Made by a program: the position numbers and the translations under genes. From Butyrivibrio sp. (lineage in GTDB: Bacteria > Bacillota > Clostridia > Lachnospirales > Lachnospiraceae): a DNA stretch of 15,367 bases. The first letter of the stretch is position 1. The number at the start of each line of letters is the position of its first letter. Below, one piece after another: positions 7,566-14,901 of this stretch. The notes beneath the pieces are model-generated. The model saw only the letters and a program-made list of their open reading frames with translations. It had not been told where the DNA came from and ran no database searches. The stretch is taken from contig JAEDHB010000033.1 in NCBI GenBank assembly GCA_016297265.1, positions 1 to 15,367 of the forward strand, given 5' to 3'.

Positions 7566-9854
7566 CTAACCCATTGTTCTTTCTATATCAATTACACCTT
7601 CGATCTGACGCATCTTATTCATCAAATCATTGAGCTGGTCTATTCCGGTAATCTCAAATCCCAATTCAAGAGTTGCCGTATCCTGCTTATTAACCTTGCA
7701 ATTCATTGAACGGACATCGATTTTGCTTTCCGTGAGAAGTCTTGATACATCCACGATAAGTCCGGTTCTGTTGTTAGCATATATCTTAACATCAGCAACA
7801 TATCTTTCAGAAAGATTTGCATAATCAAGCTGCTGCCATTCAGCATCTATAAGCCTTGCCTTGTCAATCTCGGAAACATTGATTACATTGACACAATCCG
7901 TTCTGTGAATTGAAATTCCTCTTCCTCTTGTGACGAATCCCACAATTTCATCCCCCGGAACAGGACTACAGCATTTTGAGAAACGCACAGCAACATCATC
8001 AATACCCTTGACAATAATGCCGTTCTTGCTTCCGTGAACTCTGTGTACTGATTGCTCACTTCCCGCGGTTCCTGCCAAAACTTCCGCATCCGTAACCTCT
8101 CTGCGGTGTTTTTTCTCATATTCTTCCTGCAGTTTATTGACAACCTGACTTTCCTTCAGTCCGCCGTGTCCGACTGCCGCAAGAATGGATTCCCAATCCC
8201 TGAAACCGTATTTTATTAGTGTTTTTTCCATAAACTCAGGCTTTAACAAATCGCTGAGAACAATATTCTTTGCCTTACAGTAGTTATTTACAAGTTCTTT
8301 TCCCTTGCTGATATTGTCATCCTTGAGAATATGCTTGAACCATGCATTGATTTTGGTTCTTGCCTGAGGGCTCTTAACAACATTGAGCCAGTCCATGCTG
8401 GGACCCTTTGAATTCTGGGATGTGATAATATCAATTCTGTCCCCATTCTTAATTGTATAATCAATCGGAACAAGTTTGCCGTTAACCTTTGCTCCCACCA
8501 TCTTGTTGCCCACGGCAGAATGGATACTGTATGCAAAATCAATAGGTGTCGACCCTGCCGGAAGATTCTTAACATCTCCCTGCGGAGTAAAACAATATAC
8601 GTTGTCCGAAAAAAGGTCAAGGTCGCTCTTAATAAGACTCAAAAATTCCCTGTTGTCCGACATATCCCTCTGCCATTCGAGGATTTGTCTAAGCCATGTA
8701 AGCTTGGCCTCTTCCCTGTCATCGCCCTTGCTTCCGTCTATGTTTTCTTTATATTTCCAGTGAGCAGCGATACCGTATTCAGCAGTTCTGTGCATCTCAT
8801 AAGTTCTAATCTGAATCTCAAAAGGCTGTCCGCTTGGAGATATTAATGTTGTATGCAGGGACTGGTACATATTTGGTTTTGGCATTGCGATATAATCCTT
8901 AAATCTTCCCGGAATAGGCTTGTACATTTCATGGATAATACCTAATGCCGCATAGCAGTCCTTAACATTTTCAACAATTATTCTCACTGCAAACAAATCA
9001 TAAATCTGGTCCAGTGTTTTGTCCTGATTGACCATCTTCTTATATATGCTGAACATGTGTTTAACACGCCCGTCAATTTCACATGCAATCCCGGCTTTAT
9101 CAATATGAGCCTTTACTTCTGCCGCAATTTCCCTTACAAAATCTTCACGTTGCTCCTTACAAAGCTTCATCTGCCGTTCAAGATCTGCAAACACTTCCGG
9201 TTTAAGGTATCTGAGCGATAAATCATCAAGCTCAACTTTAACCTTTGAAATACCAAGTCTTTGAGCAATTGGAGAATAGATTTCCATGGTCTCGCGGGAT
9301 TTTTCAATTTGTTTTTCATGGGACTGGAACATCATTGTTCTCTGGTTATGAAGTCTGTCCGCCAGTTTGATAAGAATAACTCTGATATCCTTAGCCATGG
9401 CAAGAAACATTTTACGCAGGTTCTCGGCCTGAATCTCTATTTTGTCATGTTCATAATTCAACTGTGTCAGCTTGGTAACTCCATCCACAAGAAGAAATAC
9501 TTCTTCACCAAACAATTCTGTCAGTTTTTCGGGAGTGACACTGGTATCCTCAATTACATCATGAAGAAGCCCTGCCATAATAGTCTCCTTGTCAAGCTCT
9601 AACTGGGCAAGAATTATGGCAACGCACAATGGATGAATAATATAAGGTTCCCCGGATTTTCTTTTCTGGTCCTTATGTGCTTCATATGCAACATTATAAG
9701 CCTTCTCAATCAACGACAAATCCGTTGAAGGATGATAATGCAAAATACATTTTTTGAGTTCTTCAAAAAGGTCGGATGGCTCATTGCTGCTTGGTACATA
9801 AAGCGGAACCTCGTCAAGTTTTTTGCGTTGTTTAAATGTTTCTTCTTCTGTCAT
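7566..9854 (-). CDS. rel: Bifunctional (p)ppGpp synthetase/hydrolase Rel
   Basis: Makes and degrades the stringent-response alarmone (p)ppGpp, with synthesis activated at ribosomes stalled by uncharged tRNA. Numbering from the ATG at 9854 gives 762 residues. The N-terminal hydrolase domain has H74 and HDVIEDT (98-104), which look catalytically intact. The synthetase domain (about 255-370) carries RFKDYIAMPKPNMYQSLHTT (317-336); RFKD is the form found in bifunctional Rel enzymes rather than synthetase-only RelA. Next come a TGS domain (about 417-478), a helical region, a CC motif with CCSPVPGDEIVGF (628-640), and a C-terminal ACT domain (about 685-762). The frame is open to an ATG at 9878, but the predicted transcription start lies only about 4 nt before that codon. 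GGTGAT precedes 9854, so the shorter start is preferred. It heads a seven-gene unit that includes two tRNA synthetases. Confidence 0.95.
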   Translation of the reverse strand: MTEEETFKQRKKLDEVPLYVPSSNEPSDLFEELKKCILHYHPSTDLSLIEKAYNVAYEAHKDQKRKSGEPYIIHPLCVAIILAQLELDKETIMAGLLHDVIEDTSVTPEKLTELFGEEVFLLVDGVTKLTQLNYEHDKIEIQAENLRKMFLAMAKDIRVILIKLADRLHNQRTMMFQSHEKQIEKSRETMEIYSPIAQRLGISKVKVELDDLSLRYLKPEVFADLERQMKLCKEQREDFVREIAAEVKAHIDKAGIACEIDGRVKHMFSIYKKMVNQDKTLDQIYDLFAVRIIVENVKDCYAALGIIHEMYKPIPGRFKDYIAMPKPNMYQSLHTTLISPSGQPFEIQIRTYEMHRTAEYGIAAHWKYKENIDGSKGDDREEAKLTWLRQILEWQRDMSDNREFLSLIKSDLDLFSDNVYCFTPQGDVKNLPAGSTPIDFAYSIHSAVGNKMVGAKVNGKLVPIDYTIKNGDRIDIITSQNSKGPSMDWLNVVKSPQARTKINAWFKHILKDDNISKGKELVNNYCKAKNIVLSDLLKPEFMEKTLIKYGFRDWESILAAVGHGGLKESQVVNKLQEEYEKKHRREVTDAEVLAGTAGSEQSVHRVHGSKNGIIVKGIDDVAVRFSKCCSPVPGDEIVGFVTRGRGISIHRTDCVNVINVSEIDKARLIDAEWQQLDYANLSERYVADVKIYANNRTGLIVDVSRLLTESKIDVRSMNCKVNKQDTATLELGFEITGIDQLNDLMNKMRQIEGVIDIERTMG

Positions 9855-9857
9855 ATT

Positions 9858-9863
9858 ATCACC
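9858..9863 (-). promoter_or_regulatory. Ribosome binding site supporting the rel start at 9854
   Basis: On the minus strand GGTGAT, complementary to the AUCACC portion at the 16S rRNA 3' end, lies 3 nt before the ATG at 9854, which places the implied core about 7 nt away. The upstream ATG at 9878 is preceded only by AAAAGATAAT. Confidence 0.45.
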
Positions 9864-9888
9864 ATCTTCGCTAAGCATATTATCTTTT

Positions 9889-9917
9889 ATTTTACGGCTA
9901 AACTACAAAAAAATCAA
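9889..9917 (-). promoter_or_regulatory. Housekeeping-type promoter for the rel operon
   Basis: On the minus strand TTGATT (9912-9917, 4 of 6 matches to the -35 consensus) is separated by exactly 17 nt from TAAAAT (9889-9894, 5 of 6 matches to the -10 consensus). The expected transcription start is near 9882. It lies downstream of the apt terminator, giving rel and the six genes after it their own start. Confidence 0.65.
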
Positions 9918-9956
9918 CAATTTTACCGTTATCCCTGCATGAATATATTAATTATC

Positions 9957-9992
9957 AAAAAAATCGCCGTAAACCCTATGTCTACAGCGATT
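9957..9992 (-). terminator. Intrinsic terminator after apt
   Basis: On the minus strand AATCGCTGTA (9983-9992) pairs with TACGGCGATT (9962-9971) in a 10-bp stem with one T-G pair and an 11-nt loop. Seven Ts overlap and follow the stem end (9963-9957). It lies about 67 nt past the apt stop codon and should end the secDF-recJ-apt transcript. Confidence 0.88.
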
Positions 9993-10059
9993 CTGTTTCG
10001 GGGAGTTTTGCAACCCCATTATTCATATTCACATTGAGATTCCGTGCATAAATAAGATA

Positions 10060-10584
10060 CTATTTGCCCGGATATGCTATTATTGATGCCACATCATAAT
10101 CTGCAAGAAGCTTTCTTCCCTCAAGGCCCTCAAGTTCAATAAGAAACACAATCTTGACAACTTCTCCGCCAAGTTTTTCTATGAGTCTGATAATGGCGGC
10201 CATTGTTCCTCCCGTAGCCATCAAATCATCGATAATCACAACCTTCTGGCCTGGTTTGATGGCATCCTTATGTATCTCAATTGTTGCTGTTCCATACTCA
10301 AGTGCATAGGTCTCTTCCACTGTCTCGCAAGGCAATTTGCCCTTCTTTCTCGCAGGAACAAATGATTTGTGGTTCTTGTATGCTATTGGCACACCAAATA
10401 TAAATCCTCTTGACTCCGGTCCCACAACCACGTCATAATCTATATCCCCGATTGCCTCGTCAATTTTGTCGATTGAAAGAGCCAGCCCGTCAGGATCCTG
10501 AATAACTGATGTTATGTCCCTGAACATAATTCCTTTCTCCGGAAAATCCGGTATGGTTCTTACATATTCCTCGATATTTTTCAT
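10060..10584 (-). CDS. apt: Adenine phosphoribosyltransferase
   Basis: Salvages adenine by joining it to PRPP to give AMP and pyrophosphate, in the cytoplasm. The 174-residue length is usual for bacterial APRT. The PRPP-binding motif is VVIIDDLMATGGT (115-127). The N-terminal region has IPDFPEKGIMFRDIT (11-25), and GPESRGFIFG (55-64) and ARKKGKLP (78-85) are also typical of the family. A strong ribosome binding site, GGAGG, lies 7 nt before the ATG. It is 18 nt downstream of recJ and is the last gene before the terminator at 9957-9992. The pairing of apt with rel is common in Firmicutes and places purine nucleotide supply beside alarmone control, but here a terminator and promoter separate them. 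Confidence 0.97.
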   Translation of the reverse strand: MKNIEEYVRTIPDFPEKGIMFRDITSVIQDPDGLALSIDKIDEAIGDIDYDVVVGPESRGFIFGVPIAYKNHKSFVPARKKGKLPCETVEETYALEYGTATIEIHKDAIKPGQKVVIIDDLMATGGTMAAIIRLIEKLGGEVVKIVFLIELEGLEGRKLLADYDVASIIAYPGK

Positions 10585-10602
10585 CCAAAAGCCTCCATCC
10601 TG

Positions 10603-12327
10603 TTAATCCTCAATTCTGTAGCTTGTTATCTGTATCTGAATGGTACTGTTTCCCCTGAAAGTATTAATTTCAGGATTGTAGATACAGGAAATCCTCCTGC
10701 CTGTTTTCTCCGCCATCATCAATTCATCCGGCGGAAAAAATCCCACTGCGGGAATCTTAAAGCCATTGTCCTTAACCAGACTAAGCCTTGTATATTTGCC
10801 TTCCTTTCCAAGCGGAGTTACATAGGCAACCCTGAGATTCTTGTCCGCCAGAACCGGCTTGGTATTGGCTTTTCCGAAGGGCTCAATAAGCTGTAGCTGA
10901 TTAATTAGTTCATAACTAGTATACTCTAACGGCATCGGAACATCAATCCATATTTTCTCTATCATGTCCTCCTCCGTGAGCCTGCAGTTATCATTAAGGG
11001 CTTTTCTTAGAACATCCACATTTTCTTCGGCAAGTGACAAGCCTGCTGCCATAGGATGACCACCGAATTTTGTCAGGTATTCCTTGCATTCCATAAGCCC
11101 TTCAAAAATATTGTACTGCTCCGTTGACCTTGCCGAGCCCTTTACGCCATCCTCTGATTTGGTAAGAACAATGGTCGGTTTGTAGTATTTTTCCCTTATT
11201 CGACCGGCAACGATACCGGCAATACTCTCATGACACTCAGGAAGATACACAACAAGGATTTTGTCGTCCTTAAGCGGTCCGTTATCTATTTCCTCCACAG
11301 CTCTTTCCACGGCATCCACCGTAAGCTTTTTTCGCTCGTCATTGAGTTCCTTCAAATCCGCTGCCAAAGCAAAAGCTTCGTCATCATCCGATGTCAAAAG
11401 TAACTTCAATGCCCTTTTGGCCGTATCCAGTCTGCCGCTGGCATTCATGCATGGTCCAAGAATAAATCCAATATGGTAAGCCTTAATTTCCGATTTTTCA
11501 GTTTTGCATACCTTAATCAGGTAATTAAGTCCGATATTACGGGTTTTGTGGATTAGCTTGAGGCCTTCCCTGACGATGATTCTGTTTTCGTCCAAAAGGT
11601 CCACAATATCCCCTATTGTAGCAAAGGCGGCCATTTCGAGTAATTCTTTTTTGAATTCCGGATCCACGCCGTGACTATCATACATTTCGCATATGAATTT
11701 GTATGCAATTCCTGCACCGCACAGACATTTGAAAGGATAACTACAGTCCGGCTGCTTTGGATCCACAACAGCGTCTGCATGCGGAACTTTATATATTCTT
11801 GCCCCATCCTTTTCTTCATATTGGACATCATGATGGTCCGTGACAATAACCGTCATTCCCAGGCTCTTTGCATAATCAATCTGGTCAATTGCCGCAATTC
11901 CGTTATCGCAGGTAATAATCAGCTCTCTTCCGTCATCATATGCTTTTTTTATTAAATTCTCATTGATTCCGTAACCGTCAACTATTCTGTCCGGTATGTC
12001 ATAATCCACATCAGCTCCGAGTGTAGTCAACCCCTTAAATAAGATATAGATGGAAGAAATCCCATCTATATCATAATCACCAATTATTCTGATTTTAAGG
12101 TTGTCTGCAATGGCTTTAGTCATGATATCCACTGCCTTATCCATATCCTTCATAAGACGAGGATTATGAAGATCGGCAAGCGTACCATTGAGGTACATAT
12201 CAATATCTTTCATCTCACAGACATCACGGTTACGGATTATTCTGGCAATCACAGGATCGATGTTGAACCGTTTGCCAATAGCTGTAAAATCAGCTCTTTT
12301 TGAATAAACCCGCCATTCCTGTTTCAT
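10603..12327 (-). CDS. recJ: Single-stranded-DNA-specific 5'-3' exonuclease RecJ
   Basis: Degrades single-stranded DNA from the 5' end in RecF-type recombination and mismatch and excision repair. The 574 residues show the DHH-family motifs in order: DYDIDG (84-89), CDNG (140-143), TDHHD (163-167) and TIGDIVDL (237-244), supplying the metal-binding Asp and His residues. Next are GPCMNASGRLDTA (291-303), CHESIAGIVAGRI (365-377) and the DHHA1 motif GGHPMAAG (422-429). The final 110 residues form the OB-fold DNA-binding region. The length matches compact RecJ proteins, with no C-terminal fusion. The start ATG is 1 nt after the secDF stop, and a weak AAAGAGA lies inside the secDF end, so translation is probably coupled. 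Confidence 0.96.
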   Translation of the reverse strand: MKQEWRVYSKRADFTAIGKRFNIDPVIARIIRNRDVCEMKDIDMYLNGTLADLHNPRLMKDMDKAVDIMTKAIADNLKIRIIGDYDIDGISSIYILFKGLTTLGADVDYDIPDRIVDGYGINENLIKKAYDDGRELIITCDNGIAAIDQIDYAKSLGMTVIVTDHHDVQYEEKDGARIYKVPHADAVVDPKQPDCSYPFKCLCGAGIAYKFICEMYDSHGVDPEFKKELLEMAAFATIGDIVDLLDENRIIVREGLKLIHKTRNIGLNYLIKVCKTEKSEIKAYHIGFILGPCMNASGRLDTAKRALKLLLTSDDDEAFALAADLKELNDERKKLTVDAVERAVEEIDNGPLKDDKILVVYLPECHESIAGIVAGRIREKYYKPTIVLTKSEDGVKGSARSTEQYNIFEGLMECKEYLTKFGGHPMAAGLSLAEENVDVLRKALNDNCRLTEEDMIEKIWIDVPMPLEYTSYELINQLQLIEPFGKANTKPVLADKNLRVAYVTPLGKEGKYTRLSLVKDNGFKIPAVGFFPPDELMMAEKTGRRISCIYNPEINTFRGNSTIQIQITSYRIED

Positions 12328-12328
12328 A

Positions 12329-14578
12329 TTATTTCTCTTTTCTGATAGCTCTCTTATATGATGCTTTCTTCATAACAAACCAGAGAACACCTGCAACACA
12401 TGTTGACGAATAAGCACCGCATACGATACCTACCATAATAGGAGCTGCAAATTCTTTGATTGAAGAAACGCCCATAATGTACAATACAAATACCATTACG
12501 AAGGTGGTAAGCGAGGTATTAATACTTCTTGAAAGTGTTGATGTAATACTCTTATTAACAACATTTGCAAGGCTTTCCTTCTTCATAACCTTCATATTTT
12601 CTCTGATTCTGTCGAAAATAACGATTGTCGCATTGATTGAGTAACCTACGATTGTAAGCATACATGCAATAAATGTTGTACCAACATTTGTTCTTGATAT
12701 TGCATAAAATCCGATTACTACCAAAACATCATGAATAAGGGCCATAATAGCACTTGTTGCAAATTTAACATCCCTGAATCTGATCCAGATGTAGAGAAGC
12801 ATACATAACGTAGCAACAGCCACAGCTATAATTGCATCCCTTCTCATCTCAGAACTCATTGTTGCACTGATGTTTTCAGAGCTTACGACATCAGAATCCG
12901 CAACATCAATTCCAAACTTATCAGCCAGTGCCTTGTTAAGTTTTTCTCTTGTTTCATTCTCAAGCATCTGTGTCTTAAACACGATTGTATTTGAATTCTT
13001 TACCTTCTGCTGCTGAACTGTCTTGCTTCCGGTAGCTTCCTTAATCACAGGAATAATGTCATTTTCAATTTCTTCTGTTGTATACTCTCTGTCAAATTTA
13101 ACGCTTGTAGCTGTACCGCCTGAAAATTCAAGGTCAAGATTGAATGCAGAATTGTCTTTTACCGCATGAACAACCAGGAATGCAACGCCTGTTGCAATTA
13201 CCAAGCCTGAAATAGAGAAGAAAAGCTTTCTCTTTGCAACAAAGTTCATTGCCGGTCTTTCTTTGGTAACTCCATACATTCCAACCTTCTTACATCCGCA
13301 GTGATAGAAAAGCATAAGAATGAATCTTGTCACAAGAAGTGATGTAATCATTGAAAGCACGATACCAATTCCAAGAGTAATTGCAAAACCTCTTACCGGA
13401 CCTGTTCCGATAATTCCCAAAACTAAAGCTGCGATAAGGGTTGTAACATTACCGTCAACAATTGCTGACAAAGCTTTCTTGAAACCAATCTTTATCGCTG
13501 AATCCAGTGAAATACCTGTCGCAAGTTCTTCTCGTATTCTCGCGAAAATAATAACATTGGCATCCACCGCCATACCGATTGACAAAACGATACCGGCAAT
13601 ACCCGGAAGGGTTAATGTAAGATTGAACACATTCAGTATCAGAAGCATTCCTCCGGCGTATACTGCAAGAGCAATATTAGCAGCCAGACCCGGTATTCTG
13701 TAGAATGCTATCATGAAAATAAAGAGAAGTGCAAAACCAATAGCACCTGCATATAAGCTTGTGCTGATTGCATCTTTACCAAGAGTTGCACCTACAACCT
13801 TTGAAGTAATCTCGTTAAGTTCTACAGGAAGTGCACCGATTCTGATATATGAAGCAAGGTTCTTTGCTTCTTCAAGTGAATCCATTCCTTCAATCACACC
13901 GCGTCCGCCGGTAATTTTTGAATTACATGTTGGAACACTGATGAAATGATCATCATAATATACACCGAGTCTCCAGCTGTTGTTAGCACATTTTTCAGTT
14001 GCATCCGCAAATCTCTTAGATGCATCATCGGTCAACTCAAATGCTACAACCGGCGATTTGGAATTCTGTTCATCCTCATATCTTCCCACACAATCCTTAA
14101 CATCTGAACCTGTGAGAATGATTCCGCCGTCCTTCTCGATTTCATCAAGAGTTCTGGAAAGTGCGAAACCTCCGATTTCCTGATAATATCCGAAGTTAGC
14201 TGTATCTTTTTCACCGCTCTTTTCGATGATAAAATATATTGAGCCCGGTTTACCAAGCTCTTCGAGAATTGTTGTTGCATCATCAGCACCCGGAATCTCA
14301 ATTGTTACTCTGTTATTACCTTCGGAATATGCCTGAGCACCATCAAATCCCTGAATACGTTGCTGCATCTTGTATACAACATCCGATAATTCCTGAGATG
14401 TAATATCTCCGTCTGCTTCGTATGTAACGCTTACACCACCGTAAAGGTCAAGACCCTGATTGATGTTTCTTGCGCTACCCTTGTGATATTTACCCCATCC
14501 ACTGATTACGGTAAATCCCAATAATCCTACAATTGCTACCAAAGCAACTATAGATATTATTTTCTTCCAAGTTTTCAT
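12329..14578 (-). CDS. secDF: Fused SecD-SecF protein translocase subunit
   Basis: A membrane motor that uses the proton gradient to pull proteins out of the SecYEG channel. The 749-residue protein joins SecD and SecF in one chain. In the SecD half there is a signal-anchor helix (8-27), the motif DLYGGV (44-49), a long extracellular P1 region (about 50-265), and a bundle of membrane segments (about 270-425) with the proton-path Asp D339 in GMAVDANVIIF. The SecF half has a membrane segment at 451-471, DLEFSGGT (482-489), a small periplasmic-type loop, and membrane segments from 581 onwards. It retains D617 in IHDV, FDRIREN (655-661) and R684 in TLSRSINTS. The motif usually read GYSINDT is GYSINAT here (A650). 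The ribosome binding site AGGAGG is 4 nt from the ATG. The gene is first in its transcription unit. Confidence 0.96.
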   Translation of the reverse strand: MKTWKKIISIVALVAIVGLLGFTVISGWGKYHKGSARNINQGLDLYGGVSVTYEADGDITSQELSDVVYKMQQRIQGFDGAQAYSEGNNRVTIEIPGADDATTILEELGKPGSIYFIIEKSGEKDTANFGYYQEIGGFALSRTLDEIEKDGGIILTGSDVKDCVGRYEDEQNSKSPVVAFELTDDASKRFADATEKCANNSWRLGVYYDDHFISVPTCNSKITGGRGVIEGMDSLEEAKNLASYIRIGALPVELNEITSKVVGATLGKDAISTSLYAGAIGFALLFIFMIAFYRIPGLAANIALAVYAGGMLLILNVFNLTLTLPGIAGIVLSIGMAVDANVIIFARIREELATGISLDSAIKIGFKKALSAIVDGNVTTLIAALVLGIIGTGPVRGFAITLGIGIVLSMITSLLVTRFILMLFYHCGCKKVGMYGVTKERPAMNFVAKRKLFFSISGLVIATGVAFLVVHAVKDNSAFNLDLEFSGGTATSVKFDREYTTEEIENDIIPVIKEATGSKTVQQQKVKNSNTIVFKTQMLENETREKLNKALADKFGIDVADSDVVSSENISATMSSEMRRDAIIAVAVATLCMLLYIWIRFRDVKFATSAIMALIHDVLVVIGFYAISRTNVGTTFIACMLTIVGYSINATIVIFDRIRENMKVMKKESLANVVNKSITSTLSRSINTSLTTFVMVFVLYIMGVSSIKEFAAPIMVGIVCGAYSSTCVAGVLWFVMKKASYKRAIRKEK

Positions 14579-14582
14579 AAAT

Positions 14583-14588
14583 CCTCCT
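14583..14588 (-). promoter_or_regulatory. secDF ribosome binding site
   Basis: On the minus strand AGGAGG stands 4 nt before the secDF ATG at 14578. It is a near-perfect Shine-Dalgarno sequence at a slightly short spacing. It lies 6 nt after a stable hairpin whose loop contains a second AGGAG. Confidence 0.75.
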
Positions 14589-14594
14589 AAATTC

Positions 14595-14615
14595 CCGGGT
14601 CACTCCTGTACCCGG
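14595..14615 (-). other. Hairpin in the secDF leader with an AGGAG loop
   Basis: CCGGGT (14610-14615) pairs with ACCCGG (14595-14600) on the minus strand, giving a 6-bp GC-rich stem with the 9-nt loop ACAGGAGTG. The loop displays an AGGAG that mimics the true ribosome binding site immediately downstream. There is no T-tract after the stem, so it is not an intrinsic terminator. A role in controlling secDF translation or mRNA stability is inference. Confidence 0.4.
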
Positions 14616-14627
14616 ATACTCTTTTTA

Positions 14628-14699
14628 TTAGCTCGAATTATTCACTAATTCTATTTTTGGAAAAATACGCGCCGTAAAATCATATATTACTTCGCACAT
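14628..14699 (-). CDS. Possible 23-residue leader peptide upstream of secDF
   Basis: The ATG at 14699 is followed by 22 sense codons and TAA (14628-14630). It lies 7 nt after the -10 box, so the transcript may start at or next to this AUG and be leaderless. The product (MCEVIYDF...NNSS) has no recognisable family and no obvious arrest motif. No ribosome binding site can exist in front of it. It may be a chance ORF. Confidence 0.15.
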   Translation of the reverse strand: MCEVIYDFTARIFPKIELVNNSS

Positions 14700-14706
14700 A
14701 ACAAAG

Positions 14707-14715
14707 ATTATAGCA
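14707..14715 (-). promoter_or_regulatory. Extended -10 promoter for secDF-recJ-apt
   Basis: On the minus strand TGCTATAAT gives a perfect TATAAT (14707-14712) with the TGn extension (14713-14715). The -35 region at 17-nt spacing is TTTAAT, only 3 of 6 matches, which fits an extended -10 promoter. The expected start of transcription is near 14699-14700, giving a leader of about 120 nt before secDF. Confidence 0.7.
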
Positions 14716-14749
14716 TATTAGTTTTAAGAATTAAAGTTTTTTCTTATAG

Positions 14750-14767
14750 TTTTCAAAAAATTGAAAA
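14750..14767. repeat. AT-rich inverted repeat upstream of the secDF promoter
   Basis: TTTTCAA (14750-14756) and TTGAAAA (14761-14767) are perfect inverted arms around AAAA. A further TTTCAAAA follows at once, making a second overlapping dyad. It sits just upstream of the -35 region and could be a regulator site or simply a curved UP-like A/T element. Confidence 0.3.
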
Positions 14768-14841
14768 TTTCAAAAGTTAATTCCTACCACCTTACCCCCG
14801 CCCATCTCCCCGGGGGAATGATACTCTAAAAGTTTGGCAAC

Positions 14842-14872
14842 AAAAAAAGCCTACCACAAATGTGATAAGCTT
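14842..14872 (-). terminator. Intrinsic terminator of the surface-protein gene
   Basis: On the minus strand AAGCTTATCACA (14861-14872) pairs with TGTGGTAGGCTT (14847-14858). Eleven pairs, two of them T-G, close a four-base loop, and a run of seven Ts (14842-14848) overlaps the stem base. It lies 30 nt past the stop codon at 14902. Confidence 0.88.
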
Positions 14873-14901
14873 CTCTTCTCTATTACTTTTTTAGTTTTCA
14901 A

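Larger units (their letters stand above)
14579..14901. other. Intergenic region upstream of secDF: terminator, promoter and leader
   Basis: This 323-base stretch has no conventional gene. In minus-strand order it holds the terminator of the surface-protein gene, a short GC-rich patch with a CCCCGGGG core in otherwise AT-rich sequence (about 14789-14817), an AT-rich inverted repeat (14750-14767), an extended -10 promoter, a leader of about 120 nt with a possible 23-codon ORF, and a hairpin just before the secDF ribosome binding site. Confidence 0.7.

Noticed and set aside
10000..10017. GGGG/CCCC hairpin downstream of apt as a second terminator
   Set aside because: The stem is only 4 to 6 bp with a bulge and is not followed by a T-tract; the adjacent hairpin at 9957-9992 explains termination.
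13320..13703. A 127-codon plus-strand ORF
   Set aside because: It is opposite the conserved membrane segments of secDF, and its Ser/Thr/Ile-rich product reflects the complement of hydrophobic codons.
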